Shown: positions 54,642 to 64,000 of the stretch, piece after piece | Layout of the letters: every line of letters begins with the position of its first letter | Numbering within the stretch: position 1 is the first letter of the stretch | NCBI GenBank assembly: GCA_027030245.1 | Contig: JALVFE010000009.1 | Coordinates: forward strand, 62,001-126,000 | Length of the DNA: 64,000 nucleotides | Direction: 5' to 3' | Source of the DNA: Melioribacteraceae bacterium | GTDB taxonomy: Bacteria > Bacteroidota > Ignavibacteria > Ignavibacteriales > Melioribacteraceae | The notes under the pieces: model-generated | Told to the model about the DNA's origin: nothing | What the model saw: only the letters and a program-made list of their open reading frames with translations | Database searches by the model: none | Position numbers and translations under genes: made by a program

Positions 54642-55169
54642 TTAATATGGAACTTTCATCCCTTGGTAATACTCGGGATTTTTATAATCTTTTCTTAAAG
54701 GATAACCATCCCAATCTTCCGGCATCAAAATTCTTCGTAAGTCCGGATGATTAAGAAAAACAATACCGAACATATCGAAAGCTTCGCGTTCGTGCCAATC
54801 GGCTGCTCTCCAAACGGATTCAACCGATTCAACTTCGGGATTTTCACGGTTTACGGAAACTTTAAGAGTTACCTTGTGTCCTTTTTGAATGGAATCAAGA
54901 TGATAATACACACTTAACGTTCCACCGCTGATTACATCGTATCCTTCTTCATCTTTTGTTTTTTCCCCGTTGGCGTCATCCACTCCGGATAAATTCATTA
55001 GCGTATCGAACAGTAAATCGTCGTCGTCCCTTAGAAACAAACAAACATCTTTAATTGCAAGCGGATCGACTGTAATAATCGGTTCGACAGGCAAATCCGT
55101 TTCGAATCCGGTGATTTTTTCGCCGAACTTTTCTTTTAGAATGTTAAATATTTCTTCGGAAGTTTTCAT
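54642..55169 (-). CDS. nuoC: NADH-quinone oxidoreductase subunit C (30 kDa)
   Basis: 175 residues. The conserved end [38 protein letters not shown] is clear from about 125 on; the first half is variable as usual, with [15 protein letters not shown] as an acidic loop. ATG overlaps the nuoB stop by four bases. Confidence 0.95.
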   Translation of the reverse strand: MKTSEEIFNILKEKFGEKITGFETDLPVEPIITVDPLAIKDVCLFLRDDDDLLFDTLMNLSGVDDANGEKTKDEEGYDVISGGTLSVYYHLDSIQKGHKVTLKVSVNRENPEVESVESVWRAADWHEREAFDMFGIVFLNHPDLRRILMPEDWDGYPLRKDYKNPEYYQGMKVPY

Positions 55170-55657
55170 GCCGTTTTCTTTCTTAATGTTTCGTGTCTGA
55201 TTTTTTCCTGTAACTTAATCAAACCTTCCAATAATGCTTCGGGTCTCGGCGGACAACCGGGAACGTAAACATCGACCGGTATTACGCGGTCCACTCCTTT
55301 CAAAACGTGATATCCGTGTTCCCAATACGGACCACCGCAATTTGAGCAACTTCCCATCGAAATTATATATTTCGGATCGGGCATTTGTTCATAAAGTCTT
55401 TTAATACGTGTTGCCATTTTAAGAGTTACAGTGCCCGAAATGATAATGATATCCGCTTGACGCGGGGACGGGCGCGGAATTACTCCGAATCTATCGAAAT
55501 CATAATGGGAGGCTGATGTAGCCATCATTTCGATTGCACAGCATGCCAATCCGAAACTCAACTGCCAAAGGGATGATAAGCGTGCCCAATTCAATAAATC
55601 TTCTGTTTTCGCTATTACAATATTACCGTCTGAAAACTCTCTATCTAATAATCCCAT
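55166..55657 (-). CDS. nuoB: NADH-quinone oxidoreductase subunit B, cluster N2 carrier
   Basis: 163 residues. The N2 ligands are Cys39-Cys40, Cys104 and Cys135 ([28 protein letters not shown]). The protein passes electrons to quinone at the top of the membrane arm. Eleven bases after nuoA. Confidence 0.97.
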   Translation of the reverse strand: MGLLDREFSDGNIVIAKTEDLLNWARLSSLWQLSFGLACCAIEMMATSASHYDFDRFGVIPRPSPRQADIIIISGTVTLKMATRIKRLYEQMPDPKYIISMGSCSNCGGPYWEHGYHVLKGVDRVIPVDVYVPGCPPRPEALLEGLIKLQEKIRHETLRKKTA

Positions 55658-55668
55658 AATTTCTCTTT

Positions 55669-56118
55669 CTATTCAACTTCGGAAACTGTTTTTTCTTCCA
55701 CCGGTCTGGGAGCTATTTCCGGTTTGAATTTAATATCCATTTTCGGAGGTTCGATTTTGGGGCGTGCCCATTCCAAATCGCCTTTACGCCATTCGTATGC
55801 CATTCCTAAAAATAGAACAAGCAAGAAAATTGCTCCCACGATAAATCCGTAAACTCCGAAATTTTTATAGACCAACGCCCACGGAAATAGCATAACTACT
55901 TCAACATCAAAAATTATAAATATTAATGCTACAACATAAAAACGAATATTGAAACGCACCCAAGGCGAGCCTACGGGGTCTTCGCCGCATTCGTAAGTTT
56001 TTAATTTTTCCTTGGTTGGTCTTTTGGGTCGGATTAAACTTGCGGCTACTAAAGCTATTGCCACAAATCCGCCGGCGAGTAAAATAAATACGAAAATCTT
56101 TCCAAATTCGGTTAACAT
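55669..56118 (-). CDS. nuoA: NADH-quinone oxidoreductase subunit A
   Basis: 149 residues, three membrane helices; conserved [40 protein letters not shown] can be followed, with the loop Cys in YECGEDP. First gene of the operon; the 30-residue C-terminal tail ([15 protein letters not shown]) is extra and charged. Confidence 0.95.
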   Translation of the reverse strand: MLTEFGKIFVFILLAGGFVAIALVAASLIRPKRPTKEKLKTYECGEDPVGSPWVRFNIRFYVVALIFIIFDVEVVMLFPWALVYKNFGVYGFIVGAIFLLVLFLGMAYEWRKGDLEWARPKIEPPKMDIKFKPEIAPRPVEEKTVSEVE

Positions 56119-56141
56119 AGTCCTTTAAAAATTTTCTCTCA

Positions 56142-56170
56142 AAACTACTACAGACGCTTTACAATGTCAA
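56142..56170 (-). promoter_or_regulatory. Sigma-70-like promoter of the nuo operon
   Basis: Minus strand TTGACA (56170-56165), spacer 17 bases, TAGTTT (56147-56142), 24 bases ahead of the nuoA start at 56118. The 125-base spacer downstream of the DUF2156 gene holds this single good promoter; no operator was recognised. Confidence 0.7.
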
Positions 56171-56243
56171 GAAATCCAAATAATAACGATGTGAAAAATA
56201 GGACTTTTTTGGCTAATTAAAAAATAAAATCGACAAAAAAATC

Positions 56244-57164
56244 TTAATTTATTGAAGGGAAAATTTTGGAGAACACGAGTTTGTGAAGATTGATTTTCAA
56301 AACGAAAAGAAACAACGTGCTCAGTTTAACTTTTGGGCGGGCACAAACATATACGTCGTCCCATCTCGGATTAAATTTATTTTTAAAAAAGTATAATCCT
56401 TCGTAATTATAGGCGAATTTCAACATCCTTCCGGCAAGGGTAACGAACGCCGATTTGGAAAAAGGTTTTGCCGAATTTTTATTTTTTAGGAATGGCACTT
56501 CGCCCAAACTCCATTCCTTAAACCCTTCGTTTTCCAGTTTGCGGAAAATCTCGGAAATCAAAAATTCCATAACTCCAACCGGTGCATCCTTTTTCCGAAG
56601 AAGAAGTTCGGTGTGTAGTTTTTCATTCGAATTAACCGAAATTTGAACGGCGGCTAACCAGCTATTTTCTTCCGTTGTAAGAACAAACATTCTGGTATTC
56701 GGAACGAAAGATGAGAAATATAGGAATTTCAGTTGCGGTTCGTTCCCGTGTGCGGAGATTTTTTTGAACTTTTCTATTTTATTTCTGTTTTCTTCATTGT
56801 AGGGAAGTTCAATTACTTTACCGTATTTCGAACCCCGTTTTATCAATTTTTTCAAAGATTTTTTTTCGAAGTGATCCTTTCCGAATTCCAATACGGCTTC
56901 CTTTCCGATGTAAACACTACCGAAACCTTTTGATTTCAAATATTGGCGTATATCGGAATTACAACCCCGTAAAATCGAAAATTTACCGGAATGTTTTTCG
57001 ATATAATCTAAAACGATATGCGGCGTTGTTTGTTTGGAAACCTTTGCCAATGAAATCCATTCGCAATTTTTATTAATGGGAACATTGGTAAAATCGAATG
57101 TGTTGTTTTCGTGGCGTATCCAACTTAACGGTAAACTTTTGGGTTTGTTGAGTATGTAATCCAA
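56244..57164 (-). CDS. DUF2156/GNAT-fold acyltransferase-like protein
   Basis: 306 residues. No signal peptide. The C-terminal half resembles the aminoacyl-phosphatidylglycerol synthase/DUF2156 fold seen in MprF and in FemAB-like proteins: VGVMEFLISEIFRKLENEGFKEWSLGEVPF at about 198-228 and GLYFFKNKFNPRWDDVYVC at about 255-273. Those enzymes transfer amino acids or acyl groups to lipids or cell-wall precursors. There is no membrane part like the MprF flippase. The substrate cannot be given. Same strand as nuo but with its own spacing. Confidence 0.65.
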   Translation of the reverse strand: MDYILNKPKSLPLSWIRHENNTFDFTNVPINKNCEWISLAKVSKQTTPHIVLDYIEKHSGKFSILRGCNSDIRQYLKSKGFGSVYIGKEAVLEFGKDHFEKKSLKKLIKRGSKYGKVIELPYNEENRNKIEKFKKISAHGNEPQLKFLYFSSFVPNTRMFVLTTEENSWLAAVQISVNSNEKLHTELLLRKKDAPVGVMEFLISEIFRKLENEGFKEWSLGEVPFLKNKNSAKPFSKSAFVTLAGRMLKFAYNYEGLYFFKNKFNPRWDDVYVCARPKVKLSTLFLFVLKINLHKLVFSKIFPSIN

Positions 57165-57202
57165 GCTTTTAAGTTTATGTTGTTAAAAAATAAAGCATAA
57201 AG

Positions 57203-57263
57203 ATAAAAAAATAGAGGTTGCTTCCAAAACCGGAATAAATTTACCCAATTTCGCAGCAACCCC
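57203..57263 (-). terminator. Probable terminator after the PEGA lipoprotein gene
   Basis: On the minus strand GGGGTTGCT (57263-57255) pairs with AGCAACCTC (57223-57215), with one G-C edge mismatch, across a 31-base loop, followed by TATTTTTTT (57212-57205). The loop is long, so the call is moderate. Lies just downstream of the PEGA stop. Confidence 0.5.
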
Positions 57264-57279
57264 TTGGAAGATTTGAATA

Positions 57280-58224
57280 TTAGAATTTCGTATTATCGGT
57301 GGCTTTGTTGTAAATCCATTGAACTTCTACCCAAGCCGGATTTCCCGGTTCGCCCCCGCCCCAGGCTACTATTTTTATTTTGGAGTAGTTGTGATCGTTA
57401 TCGTATAAGAAAACATAATTGCTCTCCCTGTCGGACATGCTGTTTGTCCAACTGTCATCTTTAACCGGAGAATCAATACCGTCGTTCAGGTCTGTGCCCG
57501 AACCTACTTTGAACCATGTTACTCTTGTCATTTGGGAATGATCGGAAGCGCTTCGAACTATAAATCCGTCGGAGGAATAATAAATATCAACTTTATCTTT
57601 ATCGGAACTCGAAATTCCGTAAGCAGAGCCTGAAGATAAATCCAAACCGCTGGGCTGATCGGCAGATGTACCAACGGTTTCCCAAAGTCTTACGGGACCA
57701 TAAACTGCATATTCCGGTGTAAGTTCAATATTTACTTTTTCGGAATGTCCCGCAATAATTGTTACGGTTAATGTAGTATCTTGATAGTTGGTCAGTTGTA
57801 ATGTTACGTCGTAAGTCCCTTCGGCTAAATCGGCGAATGTATGAGGGGTTGTAAAACCGGAGTTTGAGCCGTTTAACCAAATCTCCGCACCGGGGGGCAT
57901 TGATTCTACTGTTAATTGACCAACCGTGGGTCGTAGATCTATCGATATCACTCCGGTTTCCGTTTCGGAAAAACTGATGGAAAAAGTCGTGTCCGCATAA
58001 TTTGTTTTAGATAAAGTTATATCGTGAACTCCCACTGATGCTTGAACTGTATCGGGGGTAACTTTCCCGGTATTGCTTCCGTCGATAAATATTTTTGCCC
58101 CTTGAGGATTGGAGGAGACGAAAACTTTACCTGTAACCGGTTCAACCAAGGTGTCTTCCGAGCATCCCCAAAACGTAAGTCCTACGGCAAATAAAATCAA
58201 AGCAAAAATTTGTAATTTCTTCAT
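57280..58224 (-). CDS. PEGA-domain lipoprotein
   Basis: 314 residues. Lipobox FWGCS with Cys21 as the lipidation site. Two PEGA domains follow: about 33-95 (GKVFVSSNPQGAKIFIDGSNTG) and about 102-165 (GQLTVESMPPGAEIWLNGSNSG). PEGA domains are short beta modules of surface proteins. The C-terminal half (about 175-314) is beta-rich with many Ser, Asp and Trp, and has no motif I know. Thirty bases downstream of another lipoprotein gene, so probably cotranscribed. Confidence 0.85.
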   Translation of the reverse strand: MKKLQIFALILFAVGLTFWGCSEDTLVEPVTGKVFVSSNPQGAKIFIDGSNTGKVTPDTVQASVGVHDITLSKTNYADTTFSISFSETETGVISIDLRPTVGQLTVESMPPGAEIWLNGSNSGFTTPHTFADLAEGTYDVTLQLTNYQDTTLTVTIIAGHSEKVNIELTPEYAVYGPVRLWETVGTSADQPSGLDLSSGSAYGISSSDKDKVDIYYSSDGFIVRSASDHSQMTRVTWFKVGSGTDLNDGIDSPVKDDSWTNSMSDRESNYVFLYDNDHNYSKIKIVAWGGGEPGNPAWVEVQWIYNKATDNTKF

Positions 58225-58254
58225 TTTTACACCCCATTAAATATTAAAATAAAA

Positions 58255-58749
58255 TTATTTTCTGCTTAAAGAAAATTGAAATTTTTTCTTTCCCACGTCC
58301 ATTGTGAATATACCGCTGAAGGTTTTCCCATCTTCCGATAATGTTCCTTCGTATGTACCTTTGTATCTGCTGTGTAAAAGGTCTTTCATAGTAATTTTTT
58401 TCGTTTTCGGATTAATTGCTCCTTCCACTTTTTGTTTAATCACATTACGGTAATTTATGGTGATGTTGCCTTTAAAAGCATTACCGTTTTGTTCCGTGAT
58501 AACCAATTTTGTATTACGTTTATCGAACTTACCTTGCCAAACGCCTTTTAAGTCCGGCACAGACGTAACAACTTTGGCTTCTTCCATGTTTTTTGCTTTG
58601 GATTTAATTTCGTCGATATTTTTAGAAACTTTTTGTTTAACTTCTTCTTTAACAGCGTCTGTTTTTTTCTCGCATCCGGCAAATATTACAAAGCCAATTA
58701 GAAGAACAAATACGGAAAACGCCAGATTATTTTTAATATTCGTTTTCAT
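58255..58749 (-). CDS. Small lipoprotein of unknown function
   Basis: 164 residues. Lipobox FAGC with Cys26. A Lys/Glu-rich helical linker (about 27-60) leads to a C-terminal beta domain (about 65-164: LKGVWQGKFDKRNTKLVITEQ, YRNVIKQKVEGAINPK, KGTYEGTLSEDGKTFSGIF) that looks like a small lipocalin/avidin-like beta barrel. Divergent from the tRNA-Glu gene. No function assigned. Confidence 0.8.
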   Translation of the reverse strand: MKTNIKNNLAFSVFVLLIGFVIFAGCEKKTDAVKEEVKQKVSKNIDEIKSKAKNMEEAKVVTSVPDLKGVWQGKFDKRNTKLVITEQNGNAFKGNITINYRNVIKQKVEGAINPKTKKITMKDLLHSRYKGTYEGTLSEDGKTFSGIFTMDVGKKKFQFSLSRK

Positions 58750-58842
58750 TTTCTCTCCTTTAATTTTATAATTTGTTTAAAATAATATAAGAAATTCCGC
58801 AAGAAAAGTATGTAACCGAATATGTTATTTGTCGGGCTCATT

Positions 58843-58871
58843 TTGGTTGTTAAAAGCGAGAATTGTATATT
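58843..58871 (+). promoter_or_regulatory. Promoter of the tRNA-Glu gene
   Basis: TTGGTT (58843-58848), 17-base spacer, TATATT (58866-58871); the tRNA begins 14 bases downstream. Confidence 0.6.
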
Positions 58872-58884
58872 TACAATAAAGAAT

Positions 58885-58958
58885 GGCGCGTTCGTCTAGC
58901 GGTTTAGGACGCCGCCCTCTCAAGGCGGAGATCACGGGTTCGAATCCCGTACGCGCTA
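58885..58958 (+). tRNA. tRNA-Glu (anticodon CUC)
   Basis: 74-base cloverleaf. Acceptor GGCGCGT pairs with ACGCGCT with one G-U at the first pair; D arm GTCT..GGAC; anticodon stem CCGCC/GGCGG with loop CTCTCAA, anticodon CTC (reads GAG, Glu); T arm ACGGG-TTCGAAT-CCCGT. Discriminator A; CCA is not encoded. CUC is a less usual Glu anticodon, so a UUC tRNA must lie elsewhere. Confidence 0.93.
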
Positions 58959-59123
58959 CAAATTCCAAGGGGTTCCCGTTTTAGCCAGCTAAATTCGTCC
59001 GTTTATACTCTTGGCTGGGTTCCCAAATCAAATTTACCGGAACTAAAGCCACACCGAAGGTCATTCAAATTTATAAACAAATCCTGCAATAAAACGGAAA
59101 CGCTGATTTTCGCGGATGTTAAA

Positions 59124-59154
59124 TTGCTAATTCATCCTGCCCGTGTTATCTTTG
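59124..59154 (+). promoter_or_regulatory. Bacteroidota-type promoter of tgt
   Basis: TTG (59124-59126) and TATCTTTG (59147-59154), 20 bases apart, fit the TTTG/TAnnTTTG promoter of Bacteroidota; tgt starts at 59177. The rest of the spacer after the tRNA (58959-59120) shows an inverted AGCCAG/TGGCTG pair and nothing else that I recognise. Confidence 0.45.
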
Positions 59155-59176
59155 ATGTTCACAATTTCGGAATTAA

Positions 59177-60325
<1,149 letters not shown>

Positions 60326-60643
60326 GTGGATTTATTATTAGCAATGGCTCCGCAAGGAGGTCAACAACAGGGCGGAGGTATGATTTCCACCTTGATTATG
60401 TTTGCCGCAATTTTTGCAATTTTTTATTTCATGATTATCAGACCCCAGCAGAAAAAAGCAAAAGAGCGCGAAGCAATGATAAACGCTTTGAAAAAAGGTG
60501 ATAAGATTGTTACGACTGGCGGTATACACGGAACTATTGCGGGTATGGACGACAAAACCGTTTTGTTGGATGTTGGTAACAATACCAAAATTAAAATAGA
60601 AAAATCGGCAATCGGTCAAGTTCTTTCGAACAAAGATAAATAA
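60326..60643 (+). CDS. yajC: YajC, accessory subunit of the preprotein translocase
   Basis: 105 residues, GTG start directly after the tgt stop. One membrane helix (about 19-38: MISTLIMFAAIFAIFYFMII) ending in the hallmark RPQQKKAKER, then GDKIVTTGGIHGTIAGM. YajC associates with SecDF. secD and secF are not downstream here; an arginase-family gene follows. Confidence 0.95.
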   Translation: MDLLLAMAPQGGQQQGGGMISTLIMFAAIFAIFYFMIIRPQQKKAKEREAMINALKKGDKIVTTGGIHGTIAGMDDKTVLLDVGNNTKIKIEKSAIGQVLSNKDK

Positions 60644-60658
60644 GAAAAAGAGTATTAA

Positions 60659-61552
60659 TTGATTGGAATACTGAGTAAATCCAATAATTTTTTGGGGATT
60701 GGGAGTAAACATTCTTCTTATCCGCATTCCCAAATCGTTATAGTTTCAGCGCCGCTCGAAAAAACCGTAAGTTACGGAAAGGGAACTGCGGCGGCGCCCA
60801 AAGCAATCTTGAAAGCTTCGCACTATGTGGAATTTTACGACGAAGAAACAAAAAGGGAACTTTGTTTCGAAAAAGGTATTTGCACTTTAGCCTCACTTAA
60901 TTTCAATAAAATAAGAGTCGACGAAAGTTTAAATAAAACGTATAAACTTGTAAAAGAAATTTTGGAAGACAATAAATTCGTTGTTACGCTCGGAGGAGAA
61001 CATACGGTTTCTTATGCACCGGTTAAAGTGCATCTTGAAAAATACCCGCGTCTTTCCGTTTTACAGATTGATGCACATTCCGATTTACGTGACACTTACG
61101 AAGGCACGAAGTATTCCCATGCTTGCGTAATGGCAAGGGTTGCCGAACATACTAAAAATATTGTGCAAGTCGGTATTAGGGCGCAAGCCGCAGAAGAAGC
61201 CGAGTTTATCAAAAAGAATAAAATCAATACTTTTTATGCGAGGGATATACGTCAAAATAAATTGGGGCGAGACTGGAAAAAGAAAGTATTATCTAAACTA
61301 AATAAAAATGTCTATATTACATTCGATGTGGACGGACTCGATCCGTCGGTCATACCCGCTACGGGAACACCGGAACCCGGCGGTTTGATGTGGGATGAAA
61401 CAATGGATTTGTTAAAGTTAGTCGGTAAGGAAAGAAATATAGTCGGTTTCGATGTGGTAGAACTTGCGCCAAATAAACATCATACGGCATCGGATTTTAT
61501 TACCGCAAAACTGGTTTACAAAATTTTAAATTACGCATTCATCAAAAAATGA
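60659..61552 (+). CDS. speB: Agmatinase/arginase-family ureohydrolase
   Basis: 297 residues from a TTG start. The binuclear manganese site is complete: GGEHTVSYAP, DAHSDLRDTY, and TFDVDGLDPSVIPATGTPEPGG. Family members release urea from agmatine, arginine or related guanidino compounds; the SFDVDGLDPS and GTPEPGG pattern is most like agmatinase, giving putrescine for polyamine synthesis. Substrate is inference. 15 bases after yajC. Confidence 0.85.
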   Translation: MIGILSKSNNFLGIGSKHSSYPHSQIVIVSAPLEKTVSYGKGTAAAPKAILKASHYVEFYDEETKRELCFEKGICTLASLNFNKIRVDESLNKTYKLVKEILEDNKFVVTLGGEHTVSYAPVKVHLEKYPRLSVLQIDAHSDLRDTYEGTKYSHACVMARVAEHTKNIVQVGIRAQAAEEAEFIKKNKINTFYARDIRQNKLGRDWKKKVLSKLNKNVYITFDVDGLDPSVIPATGTPEPGGLMWDETMDLLKLVGKERNIVGFDVVELAPNKHHTASDFITAKLVYKILNYAFIKK

Positions 61553-61556
61553 TTTT

Positions 61557-62885
61557 ATGAACCTAAAATTAAAAATATCGATTTATTTCTTTGCCGTTAT
61601 TAGTGTGTTTGGCAATGCCTTCGCACAAAACGGTTTTGTATATAAAGCCGAAATAGAGGGAATGATCGATTTGGGTTTGGCTCCGTACGTTCGCAGGGTA
61701 ATAAGCGAAGCGGAATCCAACAAAGCAAAAGCCGTGATTTTCGAAGTCAATACTTTCGGTGGAAGGGTTGATGCAGCAACGCAAATAAAAGATGCAATAT
61801 TAAACAGTGAAGTTTTAACAATTGCTTTCGTTAACAAGCGCGCAATTTCGGCAGGTGCGTTGATATCACTTTCGTGCGAAAAAATTGTGATGGCGCCCGG
61901 TTCGGCTATCGGAGCAACAAGCGTTGTTGATCAGGCAGGTAAAAAAATGTCGGAAAAAGCGCAATCGTATATGCGGGCCGAGATGCGTGCGACTGCGGAA
62001 AAGCGGGGAAGACGGAAAGATTTAGCGGAAGCAATGGTTGACGAACGTGTTGTTGTTGAGGGATTGGTGGATAGCACACAGCTACTTACACTTACCGCAG
62101 AAGAAGCTTTGAAATACGGAATTGCGGATACCGTGCTGACGAGCATTGACGAAATATTAAAAGTTTACGGATTGGAAGGTACCGAAGTAAAATCGTTAAA
62201 AAGCAATTGGGCAGAGGATTTCGTAAGATTTTTGAACCATCCCATTGTTTCTTCTTTGTTAATCATGATTGGACTTGTAGGTTTATTCGCCGAAATTAAA
62301 ACTCCCGGTTGGGGTTTGCCCGGCACTGCTGCTTTAATTGCGTTGGCTTTGTTTTTCGGTTCGGGTTATATTTTGGAACTCGCTTCCGTAATAGAAATAT
62401 TGATGTTTGTTATTGGCGTGATTTTATTGTTAATAGAAATTTTTGTTATTCCGGGATTCGGAGTGTTCGGTATTCTGGGAATTATTTTAATGGTTTCCGG
62501 ATTGTTTCTCGGGTTGATCGCGGATCTTCCGATGGTCGATTTCGATATGATTTCCGTTGCCATAATTCAACTTGCCGGCGCTTTTGTTGCCGGTATTGCT
62601 TTCATTACCGTGCTTTTAAAGTTTCTTCCAAAAACAAGTATGTGGAAAAACCTTATTCTCGAAAAAAATATCCAAGCGCAATCGGGTTATACGAGTTACG
62701 AAAATTATGAAAGCCTGATAGGTAAAGAGGGAAAGGCATTAACGGTGTTAAGACCTTCCGGAACGGCATTGATAAACGGTAAACGCTTGGACGTTGTTAC
62801 CACCGGCGAATTTCTCACAAAAGGAACAAAAATAAAAGTAGTGGAAGTAGAAGGCTCCAAAATAGTCGTGGAAAAGTCCAGGTAA
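61557..62885 (+). CDS. NfeD-type membrane-bound serine protease
   Basis: 442 residues. Signal peptide, then a ClpP-class domain (about 25-215) with the probable nucleophile in RAISAGALISLS and a Lys in VVDQAGKKMSEKAQS, four membrane helices (about 230-355), and a C-terminal OB-fold NfeD domain (about 375-442). Usually paired with a stomatin/SPFH gene, which is not next to it here. It starts four bases after the speB stop. Confidence 0.88.
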   Translation: MNLKLKISIYFFAVISVFGNAFAQNGFVYKAEIEGMIDLGLAPYVRRVISEAESNKAKAVIFEVNTFGGRVDAATQIKDAILNSEVLTIAFVNKRAISAGALISLSCEKIVMAPGSAIGATSVVDQAGKKMSEKAQSYMRAEMRATAEKRGRRKDLAEAMVDERVVVEGLVDSTQLLTLTAEEALKYGIADTVLTSIDEILKVYGLEGTEVKSLKSNWAEDFVRFLNHPIVSSLLIMIGLVGLFAEIKTPGWGLPGTAALIALALFFGSGYILELASVIEILMFVIGVILLLIEIFVIPGFGVFGILGIILMVSGLFLGLIADLPMVDFDMISVAIIQLAGAFVAGIAFITVLLKFLPKTSMWKNLILEKNIQAQSGYTSYENYESLIGKEGKALTVLRPSGTALINGKRLDVVTTGEFLTKGTKIKVVEVEGSKIVVEKSR

Positions 62886-62892
62886 CTTCTTT

Positions 62893-63927
62893 CTACAATC
62901 TTTCAATCACATTTTTCGTAGAAGTAAAATCTTTTCGTGTCCCTTTCTTTAATTCACTGTCGGGGTTTTGGGTTTCTATCAACACTTCCATTGTGATGCC
63001 TGTTTCGGTCTCGGCTTTTTTAACCATTCCCGCATCGATATCAAAATCGATTGTTCCGCCGCCGGTAATTACAGGATTGGAGAAAGTGTAATCAAAACCG
63101 TTTTCGCTGATATGGTTTTGTCCTTCCCATTTCGCATTAAGCGAAGCTGCAATTTTGGCTATAGTTGAATTCTTGTCCTTTGCAATATCTTTTACTTTAT
63201 AAGTTGCAATATTTTCAACTTGAAAAGAGCCGAGCGTGGAAGGGTAAGAAAATTGCCAAATGGAATCCACACCGACCGGATAATCCGGAATAATTTTGAA
63301 AAGTTGTTGTACAAGCGGAATAACGGTAATGTTTTCCAATTGTTTTTTCATTTTCGCTTTTGTCTGTTTCGAGAGAGTGTCGGGAACCATTTGAATTTCC
63401 AGTACATTTTTGAACAACCGGTTGATATCCGTTGTTTCAATAACTTTGCCCATTTTGTCTATCTTCACTGTGAAAGGTGTTTTCTTCAACGCTTCGTATT
63501 CCAGAAATTGTTGTCTTTCCCTTTTGCTGTAAAGAAATTTGGAATCGTATTTTATTTTCTGACCGTTAAAATCCACATCGGCTAAAATTTTACCAATATA
63601 AACTTTTACTTCGGCGGAACTGTCCGGTAAGACATTTTGCACCGTTAAATTAATCAGGTATTCAACATTCTGCTCGATTTTTGTTTCGAAAGTTGTATCG
63701 GCGGTAATGGTCTGAATATTTGTAAACGAAGTTTTCACGCGGTATTTGTGTTTATCGCCTTTGTTAAATTTATACCGCAGAACGTACAAATCTTCTTGCT
63801 TATTAAGGGGTTGCCCGGTTACGGCAGAATCTTTTACCGCTTGATTTTCCGAACCGGCTTGCTCTTTCTTTTTTCCGCAAGATGCCAATAAAATCAATGA
63901 TATGGCTACAATCAAAATTCGTTTCAT
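62893..63927 (-). CDS. Lipoprotein, DUF6263-like
   Basis: 344 residues. Lipobox LLASC with Cys17, then a Lys/Gln-rich linker and a long beta-rich domain with KFNKGDKHKYRVKTSFTNIQTITADTTFETKIEQNVEYLINLTVQN style repeats, similar to DUF6263 proteins. No enzyme motif. Convergent with nfeD, 7-base gap. Confidence 0.7.
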   Translation of the reverse strand: MKRILIVAISLILLASCGKKKEQAGSENQAVKDSAVTGQPLNKQEDLYVLRYKFNKGDKHKYRVKTSFTNIQTITADTTFETKIEQNVEYLINLTVQNVLPDSSAEVKVYIGKILADVDFNGQKIKYDSKFLYSKRERQQFLEYEALKKTPFTVKIDKMGKVIETTDINRLFKNVLEIQMVPDTLSKQTKAKMKKQLENITVIPLVQQLFKIIPDYPVGVDSIWQFSYPSTLGSFQVENIATYKVKDIAKDKNSTIAKIAASLNAKWEGQNHISENGFDYTFSNPVITGGGTIDFDIDAGMVKKAETETGITMEVLIETQNPDSELKKGTRKDFTSTKNVIERL

Positions 63928-63937
63928 TGAATTACCT

Positions 63938-64000
63938 TTAATAAAGTAGATATTTCTTTCTCTCTTTTTTGAATTTTTCCAATTCTTCTTTCCACAAAGA
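63938..64000 (-). CDS. 3' end of an unknown gene (partial)
   Basis: The last 20 codons of a frame that enters from the right edge and stops at TAA (63940-63938), ending in ..LEKFKKERKKYLLY. It ends 10 bases before the lipoprotein start on the same strand, so an operon is likely. Too little for a family call. Confidence 0.4.
   Translation of the reverse strand, partial: SLWKEELEKFKKERKKYLLY

Noticed and set aside
58959-59123. Second tRNA or small RNA after tRNA-Glu
   Set aside because: No cloverleaf or stable folded domain could be drawn; only a weak AGCCAG/TGGCTG inverted pair.

Overview
The window is about 64 kb of a chromosome from the Bacteroidota/Chlorobi side of the tree, most likely an Ignavibacteria-type organism. 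Three things support this. There is a type IX secretion (T9SS) core with PorU and PorV. Secreted proteins carry C-terminal T9SS sorting domains with the YPNPFNP-type motif. Complex I has only eleven genes (nuoABCDHIJKLMN, no nuoEFG). Coding is dense, most of the DNA is moderately AT-rich, and many genes have weak or no Shine-Dalgarno sequence. The species call is an inference; no rRNA is present.

Layout. (1) 1-3.2 kb: a very AT-rich, foreign-looking segment on the minus strand with a membrane-anchored HerA-type ATPase followed by the start of a protein with an HsdR-like PD-(D/E)XK nuclease domain. Each gene is preceded by a similar boundary-like intergenic element. This looks like the edge of a defence or cassette region. 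(2) 3.2-4.5 kb: nth and an HD phosphohydrolase. (3) 4.6-18.2 kb: the T9SS block of PorU, PorV, an M6-like protein with a lost active site, a peptidase/propeller/barrel protein and a DUF5683 protein, then der. (4) 18.3-24 kb: CoA-disulfide-reductase-like flavoprotein, upp, a TPR protein, bifunctional rel, ruvX. (5) 24-25 kb: two tandem bacterial microcompartment shell genes with their own promoter and terminator and no enzyme genes nearby. (6) 25-37.4 kb: ybbR, tmk, ctp, tauE, yggS, divIVA, punA, a four-helix membrane/coiled-coil protein, ileS, a TraR/DksA protein with a lysine-rich arm, lspA, rluD.

(7) 37.4-43.8 kb: a lytic transglycosylase, a PorV-like outer-membrane protein, a DUF1800/DUF1501 pair with a T9SS tail, and an EamA transporter. 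(8) 43.9-45.7 kb, minus strand: a redox operon of an Rrf2 regulator, an unknown 101-residue protein, an IscA-type carrier and superoxide dismutase, with a clear promoter overlapped by a palindromic operator candidate. (9) 45.8-56.1 kb, minus strand: the complex I operon. (10) 56.2-64 kb: a DUF2156 acyltransferase-like protein, a PEGA lipoprotein, another lipoprotein, tRNA-Glu(CUC), tgt, yajC, an agmatinase-family gene, nfeD and lipoprotein genes.

The most unusual items are the HerA/nuclease cassette at the left edge, the orphan shell-protein pair with a Rho-N/SAP-like tail, the pseudo-protease inside the T9SS block, the GXHH signature in IleRS, the lysine-rich TraR/DksA protein with a rearranged cysteine set, and the Rrf2 operator. 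No CRISPR array, insertion sequence, rRNA or replication origin was seen.
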